Positions 52,401-60,970 of a stretch of DNA of 64,000 bases are shown one piece after another. Source of the stretch: Saprospiraceae bacterium (GTDB taxonomy: Bacteria > Bacteroidota > Bacteroidia > Chitinophagales > Saprospiraceae); contig JADKEB010000016.1 in the NCBI GenBank assembly GCA_016718205.1, positions 62,001-126,000 of the forward strand, in the 5' to 3' direction. The notes below the pieces were generated by a model, which saw only the letters and a list, made by a program, of their open reading frames with translations, made no database searches and was not told the origin of the DNA. How positions within the stretch are numbered: the stretch's first letter is position 1; each line of letters starts with the position of its first letter. A program made the translations under genes and the position numbers.

Positions 52401-54589
52401 AGTACCAAATTATCTTCTTCAAACTTCCATATCAAATGTTGAGCACTTGGATTATTGAGACTGAATACAAATTTATTATTTGCTTCATCGTAAGTATAGG
52501 ATATAGCACTATCACAATTTGCAGGTGGACAAATAGTCACTTTTCTACAGCATACTTTCCAACTTTGTGTTGCAGGGTCATAATAGTACGCAGATACTGT
52601 ACGATCTTTACAAACCCATCCTGTAGGAAGTGAGAATACTCCATTTGGTAAAATAGTCCCATCTTCATCAAACTTCCAAATAACATGTTGCGCATTAGGA
52701 ATATCTAGTGTAAACTGAAACTTATTCCCGTTAGGTATATAAGCATATTTGATTACCGTTTCGCAGTTTACAGGAGGACACAACGTGACTTTTTTGCAAC
52801 ATACTGACCAACATTGTGTTGCAGGATTAAAGTAATATACCGAAACTATTTTTTCTTTACAAACCCAGTTTTGCGGCATCGAAAATGCACCATTTGGCAA
52901 TACAGTACCATCATCATCAAATTTCCAAATCTGATGTGAAGCTCCTGGTATATTTAAAGTAAATTCAAACTTATTTCCTGTAGGATTATATGTGTACTGA
53001 ATGGCATTTTCGCAACTTACTGGTGGGCAGATGGTGATTTTTCTACAACATACTTTCCAACATTTCTCAATGGTGTCATAGTAATAAACTGAAACTGACT
53101 TCTCTTGACATGTCCACCCTTGTGGTAATGAAAATACACCATTGGGCAATACCGAACCATCTTCATCAAACTTCCAGATTATGTGTGTCGCAGAAGGATT
53201 ATTAAAAGTAAAGTTGAAGCTGTTATTACTTCCATTATATGTATACTGTATATTTTCCTGACAGCTTGTAGGTGCGCAGAAATTGATGTTTTTACAACAA
53301 AGTACCCAACAAGAAGTAACAGTATTGTAATATCTTACCGTTATAAGTAAGTTTCTACAACTTGCAGGCATATTTGTAGGATCTATATTGATACCATCAG
53401 TATCGTTTCGCCATGATACATTTTGATAATTTGCATTATTTCCAGCAATAGAAAGTTTGTATACTCCATTCACATATTGTTGTTGAATGACATCTTCACA
53501 AGCCGTAGGAAGTGAAATGCAAGAAGTTTTACAACATGTTGCTAATTGACCTGTAGCAGTATTGATATAATCCGCACAAATATTATAGGTACCTGCTCCT
53601 TGAAATACTAAGTTTACATTTGATAATGTAGATAAAATAGTAGTGTTATATCTCCATTGTTTAAATTGATACCCTGTACCTGCTGAAAATACAAAATTAA
53701 ATTTCAAATTGGCTCCTGTACCTGAATAAGTAGTTTGTATTGCTGTATTACAATCTACCGGAGCGCTTATCGGGCTACATGAATACGTTAAATTAAAAGG
53801 TGAAACTGCACCTTCATATCCATCTAGGACCACATAATATTTTCCAGGATCTAATACTCCTGTAATTATTTCAGAATTGATACCCGCTTTTCCACTTACT
53901 GCGATACAAGCATTTCTGTTGCAGCTATTAAGTAGGAATAAGTCAAGATCTCCTGTAAGTCCTGAAACGTTAATACTAACTGTACTTTTGACCGTTACAT
54001 CAAAATAATAAACCTTCTCCTTTCCACCATAATTACAAAAATTATTGCAGTAAGGGCCTACTGTATTGTTTACTCCAGTAGAAGTGTTTGACTGAACTGT
54101 AGTATTACACGTCAATGCAGTAGCTGATGCACAATCAGGCTGACCGGATGTAACATTACACGATATACCAATAGAATAAGACGAAATAGCACCGCTCCAT
54201 CCATCTACCACAATATAATAAGTACCAGGGCTAAGGTTGGCGCTTACTATTTCATAGTTGTAAGTTGGTGGTTGGTCACTCTTGGCAATACAATCACCAG
54301 CCGAGCATGATCGTAATAAAAACAAATCCAAATCCGCTGTTAGTCCAGTCATCTTAACAGTGACGTTTTGATTTTCGGTAACCGTAAATTTATACACTTT
54401 TTCAGGCGCAGTATATAAATTGTAGTTCGTACCACAATACCCTCCAGTCACGATGTTGTTACAACCTGTACCGTTGTTGTCGATAATAGAGGTATTACAA
54501 GAAAGCGTTTTTGCATTATGACAATCAAACTGAGTAAACCCAGTCCCCATTACCAAAATACATAGTAATAATGTAAACAAATGTTTCAT
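49418..54589 (-). CDS. Giant T9SS-exported protein: PPC domains, nine Cys-rich repeats, PKD, cohesin-like and dockerin-like regions, SprB repeat
   Basis: 1723 residues with signal peptide MKHLFTLLLCILVMGTGFTQ. In order (approximate): two PPC-type domains (LTADLDLFLLRSC and LTGDLDLFLLNSC, to 275); nine repeats of about 80 residues with pattern C-x3-I-x(2)-Y ... W ... C ... W-x-V-CCK-x-I-x-IC-P (280-950), four of them very alike (IWKFDEDG, VLPNGVFSLP); a PKD domain (NFTSTSTGAVTYTWNFGSG); a first cohesin-like domain (1035-1170); a dockerin-like pair of calcium repeats (HLNGVNALDIVRLQRHLL and ADVNNDKVINALDVVILQRMQ); a second cohesin-like domain (about 1370-1500); SprB-type repeats (GGTGNYIFQWSNG, GGVKPYSYIWSNG); and a T9SS sorting domain (KIAPNPSSDFVVLRN). 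Probably a large surface or released adhesin or scaffold. Monocistronic. Confidence 0.85.
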   Translation of the reverse strand: MKHLFTLLLCILVMGTGFTQFDCHNAKTLSCNTSIIDNNGTGCNNIVTGGYCGTNYNLYTAPEKVYKFTVTENQNVTVKMTGLTADLDLFLLRSCSAGDCIAKSDQPPTYNYEIVSANLSPGTYYIVVDGWSGAISSYSIGISCNVTSGQPDCASATALTCNTTVQSNTSTGVNNTVGPYCNNFCNYGGKEKVYYFDVTVKSTVSINVSGLTGDLDLFLLNSCNRNACIAVSGKAGINSEIITGVLDPGKYYVVLDGYEGAVSPFNLTYSCSPISAPVDCNTAIQTTYSGTGANLKFNFVFSAGTGYQFKQWRYNTTILSTLSNVNLVFQGAGTYNICADYINTATGQLATCCKTSCISLPTACEDVIQQQYVNGVYKLSIAGNNANYQNVSWRNDTDGINIDPTNMPASCRNLLITVRYYNTVTSCWVLCCKNINFCAPTSCQENIQYTYNGSNNSFNFTFNNPSATHIIWKFDEDGSVLPNGVFSLPQGWTCQEKSVSVYYYDTIEKCWKVCCRKITICPPVSCENAIQYTYNPTGNKFEFTLNIPGASHQIWKFDDDGTVLPNGAFSMPQNWVCKEKIVSVYYFNPATQCWSVCCKKVTLCPPVNCETVIKYAYIPNGNKFQFTLDIPNAQHVIWKFDEDGTILPNGVFSLPTGWVCKDRTVSAYYYDPATQSWKVCCRKVTICPPANCDSAISYTYDEANNKFVFSLNNPSAQHLIWKFEEDNLVLTNGAFTLPSGWVCAEKTVSVYYFNPATQCWIVCCKKINICPPANCQDRIVYTYSSDGNTLNLSFLNSSGITNVQWTQSGTNIGTTSTITVPVTSTCGPHTFSISYLENGAWKMCCKNIYLCNPSHCTSAITQTHNATAVTLNVNPAFTNVVWTNAGTGAILGTGNQIQLPFVNGAVNVPVVVSYYDPSTKYFNSCSKSVSVVSCTNPIANFTDNITGVGVNFTSTSTGAVTYTWNFGSGTPAAGTTINSQNPVVVFLSGTHNVCLTVTNSCGSSTQCHTVTINSNHDCTFSIPNNICGSAGQDVLIPIQVAKFNDILTFNFTVRCSDPSKLSFIGLEQYNSTIENGSNHYIQPDHVRFFWSQANAKSLPDQTALFYIRCRFSSTATTPVNIFFSDDPVKSEAYSGSLQKLSLQLVNGSACINALPTGHNISGVIKTHSSLKLMPATEVKLMTNPQNMNVTNNEGKYSFNQVAAGTQVEIKPEKNTDHLNGVNALDIVRLQRHLLLIDPLNTPYKQIAADVNNDKVINALDVVILQRMQLRLIETFPSNTSWRFVPVAHQFQSNFNVSQNFPESITYNPLNSDQMQSDFYAIKVGDLDDSNTQSIRNLGGNNRNAVDSVRIQLGSSYALNDGTFLVPVRAKDFNRMVAIEGSVKWDSTKVKLISVQDFGIPGLREDNFATLVNQGQKVLTFNWTDGSINGVSLNNDKVIFTLKFKALGAAGENTKVEWSNLPLPLFAANADLATVVVKPTNAVVQFIAPISAQLEAKDVTCTNLNDGVIKINTFGGTGNYIFQWSNGIQTNSNIATNLSAGSYTCVVKDTLSGLEITISSEINSPEALSFTSNVSDGVNSSYNISLAVQGGVKPYSYIWSNGNTSDNVTVSNPGTYDVIIIDSNGCSIKSQIEVQNTISSSKDLQSNIFKIAPNPSSDFVVLRNVDAAYVGQQFNIVNITGQIVYKGTIENELRIDVSSLDSGLYLMNTVLEGKLQSIKFTVIR

Positions 54590-54866
54590 AAAAAATGAAT
54601 TTTGAAAGTTAAAAAATGAATTTGGTAGTGGAGTTGCGATTTAGACGACTTACTCTAAAGAATTGTTACTAAGTTATTAATAACCTTAACACTTCCTTAA
54701 GATAATTAAAGGAAGGATTAGTATTTTTAACTCTTTTTTATGAAATTTTATATCATAATTTCACTTAATTGTTAATAGATTTTGAACAGGATAATCTAAT
54801 AAACTCGAAGTAAATAGAATTGTGTAAAAATAAGAAGAAAAAATTAAAGTTCTTTAAAGAGAAAAC
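54590..54866. other. 277-bp spacer with no gene
   Basis: Very AT-rich leader of the giant gene on its right side and of nothing else visible. I could not place a convincing promoter. Confidence 0.4.
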
Positions 54867-55103
54867 TCACACATCACTGTGCTGCTCCCAATAGTTTTGG
54901 TCTTCTACTTCTTCGAGTAGTCCTAGATAGTTTTGGTATCTCAATAAACTGACTTCACCAGTTTCCAGAGCTGCTTTAACAGCACATTTAGGTTCGTTTC
55001 TATGGGTACAATTGGCAAATTTACATTGGTCAGACAAGGCAAAAAACTCTCTGAAATTGTGTGCAATATCCCCCGTTCGGTAGGCTGCGCCGCTGCCTGT
55101 CAT
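54867..55103 (-). pseudogene. C-terminal fragment of the ribosome-associated GTPase RsgA
   Basis: About 62 residues match the end of RsgA, including the zinc-binding block: FREFFALSDQCKFANCTHRNEPKCAVKAALETGEVSLLRYQNYLGLLEE, with the Cys-x(4)-Cys-x-His-x(5)-Cys pattern. RsgA is normally about 300 residues with OB and GTPase domains; none of that is upstream. The residues before GDIAHNF (MTGSGAAYRT) are not RsgA-like, so the break is near 55080. It is a remnant; a full rsgA should exist elsewhere in the genome. Confidence 0.8.
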
Positions 55104-55218
55104 GCTCTGCTTGATCGCAGTGTTGCTATGGCTGCGCCATGTATGATACTCCGGTTGGAAAAACCAGGCAGTCTAGAAGGATATGAGTTTAGTGGATAGT
55201 AGTAAAGGCACAAGTTGC

Positions 55219-55258
55219 AAACTTGCGCCAGCAAGGGTAAACTTGCGCCAGCAGGGGT
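55219..55258. repeat. Two abutting 20-bp direct repeats
   Basis: AAACTTGCGCCAGCAAGGGT and a copy with one difference (AGGGG), directly before the stop codon region of the lipoprotein gene. They are absent next to the decayed duplicate at 47.7 kb. Confidence 0.8.
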
Positions 55259-55263
55259 AAATC

Positions 55264-55725
55264 TTACTTTACTTTGATCTTGCTGATAACTTGATTGACT
55301 TTATCAACGTATTTGTGCAGAAATGCAGGTATTTCATTTTTATCCTGATCTATTAAAAAATTCAATGTTTTTTTGTCAGTTGAATATCTCAGAATCAATG
55401 CTCCCTGATCTCTGCAATCAGGGCATCCAAATGTGGTATCCCGCATAGTTAATAGTTCTGAAGGGAACAAATCCGATAATTCCCGGGCTTTTAAAAATTC
55501 AGAATTGGCCAGCTCCACATATTTTTTTTTGCCTTGCTTTCTTTCATTGGCATAAATATCAAAATACAATGACGTATCCGTAAGCTTAAATACCTTAACG
55601 CAATCAGGCCCAATACACTCCCCATAGCTATGACCAAAAATTATAAAATTTTCATCCTGATTTTCTCCTTTAAAACATGCTGTTAAAACCAACATTAACA
55701 CAAAATAAATGACCTTATTTTTCAT
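55264..55725 (-). CDS. Small lipoprotein of unknown function
   Basis: 153 residues from the ATG at 55725, where a lipoprotein signal begins (MKNKVIYFVLMLVLTACFKG, lipobox LTAC). A longer frame from 55794 would add 23 residues before it and is not preferred. The mature protein contains two CxxC-like pairs (GECIGPDCVKVFKL and FGCPDCRDQGALIL) and a charged C-terminal helix (FLHKYVDKVNQVISKIKVK). No family is recognised. A decayed duplicate lies at 47.7-48.2 kb. The upstream side ends after 82 bp in the left end of a MITE, so promoter sequences may lie in the MITE. Confidence 0.7.
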   Translation of the reverse strand: MKNKVIYFVLMLVLTACFKGENQDENFIIFGHSYGECIGPDCVKVFKLTDTSLYFDIYANERKQGKKKYVELANSEFLKARELSDLFPSELLTMRDTTFGCPDCRDQGALILRYSTDKKTLNFLIDQDKNEIPAFLHKYVDKVNQVISKIKVK

Positions 55726-55806
55726 AACTCCTGTACATTTTAATAAAATAAATCCAGACAAATTCTCTTTTAAAAGACGTAAACAAACGGGCAACAGTTG
55801 GTCATT

Positions 55807-56287
55807 TTAGAGTATGATTAAATTTTTATGTTTGAGCGAAAGTGAGAAAGTTTAATTTTTGACAAGATGACTGAATGGTCTCTTCTATGATGAGAATTGA
55901 GTAAACCACTTTACTCAATAAAGAAGGAACTACGAACAACGGTTCGCAGCGAATACTGAATATAGCCGGTCAAGACGATTTTTTAAAAAAAATGTCTTGA
56001 TCGGGACAGAAACGTCCCGAAAGCTCAAGCGTAGCTTGACGCGGTACGGCAAAAAATATAACGCCGGCTATAATTAAATTTGCCACTTGGAGCCAAATGA
56101 TAAAAGTTGGGTGTATTTCATTTTTTCGCATCACATTAAAAATCATCAATTTTTTTTGCGATTCAGGCAAGATGCCTTAATATATTGCATCGTAGCTAAA
56201 AGCTACGACGAACAAACGAAACTTGATAAAAAATCGAGCACAGTGCGAAAAAATGAAATGCACCTTAAAAGTTTAAACGTTCTCTCA
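55807..56287. mobile_element. MITE-like element, hairpin-rich type, carrying a nested insertion
   Basis: Left end TTAGAGTATGATTAAATTTT; right end AAAGTTTAAACGTTCTCTCA (degenerate). Without the nested element (56109-56265) and its 8-bp duplication the unit is about 316 bp. The interior matches the 48.2- and 60.5-kb copies and adds the hairpins GTCAAGAC...GTCTTGAT and CGGGACAGAAACGTCCCG, also present at 60.5 kb but not at 48.2 kb. Confidence 0.85.
56109..56265. mobile_element. Second, nested MITE (157 bp) with 8-bp target duplication
   Basis: Terminal inverted repeats GGGTGTATTTCATTTTTTCG and CGAAAAAATGAAATGCACCT. The 8-bp target TAAAAGTT is present on both sides (56101-56108 and 56266-56273), and the uninterrupted target is seen in the element at 48.5 kb. 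The interior has the hairpin CGTAGCTAAAAGCTACG and no coding frame. Confidence 0.88.
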
Positions 56288-56366
56288 ATAAAAAAAATAT
56301 TTTTAGTCATTCTATTTCTTTAACATTTGATTTATATTTCATTTCTTGTGTACAAATTTTAAAGTT

Positions 56367-57098
56367 ATGCATAGAGAGATCAGATCGTGGTATAGCCCTA
56401 CCCTCAATAGGAATATGGAAATAGTCGAATACGGACATTTTGGTCCTGTAATCCTTCTTTTACCTACAGCAGCAGCAGATTATCTTGAGTATGAACGCTT
56501 TCTAATGATTGACGTCATAGCAAAGTACATCGATAGCGGAAAAGTCAAAGTTTATTCTATCAACTCCATCAATAGTGAAAGTTGGCTTAACAATAAACTT
56601 GATGGCAGGACCAAAGTATTGAGACATAATGCATTCAACCAATATGTATACAACGAGGTTGTTCCGTTTATCAAAGGAAGAACATCATTGGATACGCCGA
56701 TATATACATGCGGCTCTTCATTTGGTGCCCTGCATGCTGCAAATTTATTTTTTAAAAATCCCTGGGCGATCAGAGGCTGTATATCCATGTCAGGTTTATA
56801 TGATTTGGGCTACTACACAAAAAGTTATTGGGATGACGATTGTTATTGGAATAGTCCGATGCATTTTTTAAAAGACCTCCAGGACGAATACCACCTAAAC
56901 GCAATCAGAAGTTCACAGCATATTCACATCCTTACAGGATCAGGAGATTATGAAGATCCTACTGGGTCCAGATACTTATCAGGCTTACTCCACCATAGAC
57001 ATGTACCGCATCATCTGGATGTCTGGGGATATGATATTAAACATGACTGGCCTACATGGCGAGCTATGTTGCCTTATATTCTGGAAACAAAATTTTGA
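56367..57098 (+). CDS. Esterase-like alpha/beta-hydrolase (PF00756)
   Basis: 243 residues from the ATG at 56367 (a TTG at 56346 is possible but adds seven unremarkable residues). The nucleophile elbow is TCGSSFGALHA and the late His is in GYDIKHDWPTWRAMLPYIL. SGLYDLGYYTKSYWDDDCYWNSPMHFL is also typical of PF00756 members of Bacteroidota. No signal peptide. Its substrate is unknown. It stands alone; the MITE at 55.8-56.3 kb ends 80 bp before it and may supply its leader. The closest relative in the window is the esterase at 0.9-1.7 kb, only distantly similar. Confidence 0.8.
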   Translation: MHREIRSWYSPTLNRNMEIVEYGHFGPVILLLPTAAADYLEYERFLMIDVIAKYIDSGKVKVYSINSINSESWLNNKLDGRTKVLRHNAFNQYVYNEVVPFIKGRTSLDTPIYTCGSSFGALHAANLFFKNPWAIRGCISMSGLYDLGYYTKSYWDDDCYWNSPMHFLKDLQDEYHLNAIRSSQHIHILTGSGDYEDPTGSRYLSGLLHHRHVPHHLDVWGYDIKHDWPTWRAMLPYILETKF

Positions 57099-57587
57099 TT
57101 CAAAACCTTTACGTTTTACTATATAATTTTCTCATTGATAAGAGTAAATCTAAGATGATTCTATTAATGAACAAATTATCCATTTGGATTTGCTGAATCC
57201 CAAAATTGCACCTTAATAGAATTCCTTTTGTTTTACCCCATCCCTGAAGGGAGACAAAATGAATTTTAAAACGATTGAATGAAAAAATGGAATTCACCCC
57301 ACTATTTTGTATTTTCAGGATTGTATATGAAAGACATTCCTTCAATAAACTCACGAAATTCAAGATTTGGGTGCCCTGAGTTCAATAATAACTAAATATT
57401 TAGACTAATTTTGCTCCTAATCACAAAATGTATTCCTTAGAGTATGCTTAATAACATAATTAGCAGAGCTTTTCAGTATTTTCAATGAATAATACCAGAA
57501 TTGTTTTGCAATCCGATAACATTTAACTATCCCTTTGGATACAACTTAAATGTATATTTTTAATCTGATACTTCAAAATTTAAAAAA
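57099..57587. other. 489-bp spacer with one solitary MITE end
   Basis: TTAGAGTATGCTTAA at 57437-57451 matches a left end of the MITE family with one change; no right end is visible. A small hairpin CCCTGAAGGG is near 57242. TATATTTT at 57553-57560 could be a weak -7 element for glmM. I see no gene. Confidence 0.45.
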
Positions 57588-58952
57588 GTGACATTAATAA
57601 AATCAATTTCCGGCATAAGAGGGACCATCGGTGGAAAACCAGGCGATAATCTTACACCAGTAGATGTGGTAGAGTGTACCGCAGGATTTGGGACATGGAT
57701 GAAAAGGCGAGGACTGTCACCAAAAGTTGTAGTAGGCAGAGATGGCAGAATAAGTGGAAATATGGTCAGCCAGCTGGCTATACAAACCCTGATTGCTATG
57801 GGTATCGATGTGGTCGATACGGGACTTTCAACTACTCCTACGGTGGAAATGATGGTACCCAGATTATCGGCAGGCGCAGGTATCATTTTTACGGCAAGCC
57901 ACAACCCCAAAGAATGGAATGCCCTCAAATTCCTTAACAATCAGGGAGAATTTATCTCCGCTCAAGATGGTGAAGAGATCATTGACATTATAAAATCAGG
58001 TGATCTTAACTTTGTAAATGTAGATGATTTAGGACATTACTCCAAAGTGGATGACGCCATCGGATATCATATCAGCAAAATATTGGAATACAAATTTGTC
58101 AATATTGAAGCTATTAAGTCCGCTGATATACATGTCGTAGTAGATTGTATCAACTCAACGGGGGCCATCTCCGTGCCTCCCTTGCTCGATGCACTCGGAG
58201 TCAGATATACACTCATAAATCACGATGATTTCGGAAATTTTGCACATAACCCGGAGCCTCTTCCCAAACATCTTGAACAATTATCATCCACTGTAATCCG
58301 GACGAAAGCCCATGCAGGTATTTCTATTGACCCAGATGTAGACAGACTTGCGTTTGTAAGTGAAGACGGGAGTATGTTTGGCGAAGAATATACCCTAGTA
58401 GCCATAGCTGACTATATACTCAGCAAAGAAGCAGGTAATACAGTTTCCAATCTTTCATCAACGCGTGCTTTGTCTGACGTCACCATAAATCGGGGCGGCA
58501 AATATTTCGCTTCTGCAGTCGGAGAGGTAAACGTAGTCACAGCTATGAAAAACTCAAATGCTGTCATTGGTGGTGAAGGAAATGGTGGTGTCATCGTACC
58601 TGACCTGCATTATGGTCGCGACGCTTTGGCTGGAATAGCGATTTTTTTGTCTCTGCTTGCAGAAAAAAATATGGCCATGTCAGCATTAAAGGCAACTTAC
58701 CCTGTGTATGAAATCATCAAAGATAAGGTTGATCTGACTGCATCAACAGATGTCGATGCCTTGTACAACAAACTTAAAAAAGAGTTTAAAGCTGAAAAAC
58801 TCAATGATGTGGATGGTTTAAAAATTGATTTTGCCGAAGGATGGGTTCACATGAGAAAGTCAAATACTGAACCTATCATCAGAATCTATGCTGAGTCACA
58901 TGATATCACCACGGCCGAAAAGTTAATACAAAAGGTAAAAGTAATATTATAA
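57588..58952 (+). CDS. glmM: Phosphoglucosamine mutase
   Basis: 454 residues from a GTG start at 57588; TLIKSISGIRGTIGG is the standard N-terminus. The active-site phosphoserine loop is TASHNPKEWNALKF (Ser104), the Mg2+ loop is DPDVDRLAF (Asp248, 250, 252), the sugar-binding loop is GGEGNGGVI and the phosphate loop is RKSNTEPIIRIYAE. It converts glucosamine-6-phosphate to glucosamine-1-phosphate for UDP-GlcNAc, needed for peptidoglycan and LPS. Members of this superfamily can be hard to separate (phosphomannomutase is the alternative), but the GEGNGG and loop sequences favour this one. Two bp before the next gene, so the two are co-transcribed. Confidence 0.85.
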   Translation: MTLIKSISGIRGTIGGKPGDNLTPVDVVECTAGFGTWMKRRGLSPKVVVGRDGRISGNMVSQLAIQTLIAMGIDVVDTGLSTTPTVEMMVPRLSAGAGIIFTASHNPKEWNALKFLNNQGEFISAQDGEEIIDIIKSGDLNFVNVDDLGHYSKVDDAIGYHISKILEYKFVNIEAIKSADIHVVVDCINSTGAISVPPLLDALGVRYTLINHDDFGNFAHNPEPLPKHLEQLSSTVIRTKAHAGISIDPDVDRLAFVSEDGSMFGEEYTLVAIADYILSKEAGNTVSNLSSTRALSDVTINRGGKYFASAVGEVNVVTAMKNSNAVIGGEGNGGVIVPDLHYGRDALAGIAIFLSLLAEKNMAMSALKATYPVYEIIKDKVDLTASTDVDALYNKLKKEFKAEKLNDVDGLKIDFAEGWVHMRKSNTEPIIRIYAESHDITTAEKLIQKVKVIL

Positions 58953-58954
58953 AT

Positions 58955-60433
58955 ATGCATCATCAACATACTTTAAGAGACCACTTTGCTCCGTTCAGAC
59001 AGAATATCATAGGACAAGATGCAAAATTTGAAACACCCTATGGTGTAAAAAAAATCATATATGCAGACTGGACAGCAAGCGGTCGTATGTATCAACCGAT
59101 CGAAGATGTCATAAATAATAAAATCTACCCTTTTGTAGCCAATACACATACAGAAACCAATGTCACGGGTTCAACAATGACTTTGGCATATAAAAGATCT
59201 AAAGAAATCATCAAAGCTCACGTCAATGCCATAGATGGTGATATTTTGATATCTTCCAACTCCGGTATGACTGGTGTTGTGAATAAGCTACAACGTATCA
59301 TTGGTATCAAACTCCATGAAACATTTCAGGGAAGAATTTCACTTGAAGAAGACGAACGTCCGGTGATATTTGTGACCCATATGGAACATCACTCCAATCA
59401 AACATCCTGGATAGAAACCACCGGGGATGTGGTGGTCATTGGAGCCACTGCGGATGGGTTAGTTGACTTGGACAGTTTTGCATCCCTGCTTGAAAAATAC
59501 AACAACAGAAAACTCAAAATTGCCGCCGTGACATCCTGCTCAAATGTAACAGGAATTTTTACCCCTTATCACAGCATCGCCGGCATGATACACAAGGCAG
59601 GAGGTTATTGTTTTGTAGATTTCGCTTGTTCGGCACCATATATAGATATAGATATGCATCCTGCAAATCCTGATGAGTATCTGGATGCTATATATTTTTC
59701 ACCTCACAAATTTCTCGGCGGGCCAGGCAGCAGTGGAATAGTGATTTTTAACCAAAAACTGTATAATAATAAGATTCCTGACAATCCGGGTGGCGGAACA
59801 GTAGACTGGACAAATCCCTGGGGCGAACATAAATATCATGATGAGATCGAAGCCAGAGAAGATGGAGGTACTCCGGCTTTTCTTCAGACTATCAGAGTAG
59901 CACTCTGTATCCGGCTCAAAGAAAAAATGGGCGTGCAAAATATTCTGGCCCGAGAGCATGAACTTCTGGATAAAATATGGGAAAAGTGCGCTACCATACC
60001 TAATCTCAGAGTGCTGGCTGACCATCACAAAAACAGATTGGGTGTCATATCCTTCTATATCGACAATCTTCATTTTAACCTGGCGGTAAAGCTGCTCAAT
60101 GACAGATTCGGAATTCAGATGCGTGGTGGATGCTCCTGCGCAGGTACATATGGTCATTATCTCCTTGAGGTATCCCACGAAAAGTCAAAACTCCTGACAG
60201 ACGAGATTTCAAAAGGATTTCTGGCAAATAAACCCGGATGGATCAGGATGTCTATACACCCTACTACCAATAATGATGAGATGGATTTTATCCTGGATGC
60301 TTTGGAACAATTAAGTTTACATCACCTGGAGTGGATGAAGGATTACGTCTACGATCCTCATACCAATGAATTTAATCATAAAAGCGGTATGCTTACTGAA
60401 AAACTTATAGTTGATCAGTGGTTTGATGATTGA
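58955..60433 (+). CDS. Class V aminotransferase-fold PLP enzyme (cysteine desulfurase-like)
   Basis: 492 residues. The PLP lysine is Lys252 in YFSPHKFLGGPGSSG; the cofactor Asp is in YCFVDFACSAPYIDIDMHP, and THMEHHSNQTSW is the usual motif of this fold. RGGCSCAGTYGHYLL, late in the protein, contains two Cys at the position where desulfurases have their catalytic Cys. It is longer than IscS/SufS (about 400) and belongs to the large uncharacterised class V group. The reaction (desulfurase, selenocysteine lyase or other) cannot be told. Coupled to glmM by a 2-bp gap. Confidence 0.82.
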   Translation: MHHQHTLRDHFAPFRQNIIGQDAKFETPYGVKKIIYADWTASGRMYQPIEDVINNKIYPFVANTHTETNVTGSTMTLAYKRSKEIIKAHVNAIDGDILISSNSGMTGVVNKLQRIIGIKLHETFQGRISLEEDERPVIFVTHMEHHSNQTSWIETTGDVVVIGATADGLVDLDSFASLLEKYNNRKLKIAAVTSCSNVTGIFTPYHSIAGMIHKAGGYCFVDFACSAPYIDIDMHPANPDEYLDAIYFSPHKFLGGPGSSGIVIFNQKLYNNKIPDNPGGGTVDWTNPWGEHKYHDEIEAREDGGTPAFLQTIRVALCIRLKEKMGVQNILAREHELLDKIWEKCATIPNLRVLADHHKNRLGVISFYIDNLHFNLAVKLLNDRFGIQMRGGCSCAGTYGHYLLEVSHEKSKLLTDEISKGFLANKPGWIRMSIHPTTNNDEMDFILDALEQLSLHHLEWMKDYVYDPHTNEFNHKSGMLTEKLIVDQWFDD

Positions 60434-60465
60434 TTTTGCTTTAGCCCTTTCATATGTCCAGTAAA

Positions 60466-60863
60466 TAGAGTTTGTATAAATTTTTATGTTTGAGCGAAAG
60501 TGAGAAAATTTAATTTTGGACAGGATAACTGAATGGTCTCGTCTATGACGAGAATTGAGTATAATACTTTACTCAATGATGAAGGAACTGCGAAAGCCAC
60601 CCATCCAATCAAATGCTTGCTTGGTTCCTTTCATTAAATCGTGATTTCGTATCACGATTTTGCTTTGCACCATTCAGTCCGGCTCGCAGCTAATACTGTA
60701 TATAGCTGATCAAGACGATTTTTTAAACAAAATGTCTTGATCGGGACAGAAACGTCCCGAAAGCTCAAGCGTAGCTTGACGCGGTACGACGAAAAATATA
60801 ATGCTGGCTAAAATAAAATTTGCCACTTGGAGCCAAATGATAAAAATTTTGAACATACTCTTA
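60466..60863. mobile_element. MITE-like element, hairpin-rich type (about 398 bp)
   Basis: Left end TAGAGTTTGTATAAATTTTT (degenerate), right end TTTTGAACATACTCTTA. It shares the interior of the 48.2- and 55.8-kb copies (GTTTGAGCGAAAGTGAGAAA, TTGCCACTTGGAGCCAAATG) and has about 85 extra bases (60596-60680) with a hairpin around TCGTGATTTCGTATCACGA. Immediately at its right end a further family end (TTAGAGTATATTTAAAATT, 60861-60879) begins, leading towards the glycosyltransferase promoter. Confidence 0.85.
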
Positions 60864-60938
60864 GAGTATATTTAAAATTATTAACTTGCTCTGAGATATA
60901 TTTTTTCGAATAATATGAAAATAAAGCTATATATACTC

Positions 60939-60946
60939 TATTTTTG
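60939..60946 (+). promoter_or_regulatory. Bacteroidota -7 element for the glycosyltransferase
   Basis: TATTTTTG fits TAnnTTTG. The start point would be near 60953, so the TTG at 60944 cannot be the start codon and the TTG at 60971 is chosen. No clear -33 box. Confidence 0.5.
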
Positions 60947-60970
60947 CCTTGGCTAAAAAATCCAGGAAAT

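Noticed and set aside
60915..60957. ATG at 60915 as start of the glycosyltransferase
   Set aside because: It is in another frame and meets a stop after 13 codons; it also lies upstream of the predicted start point.
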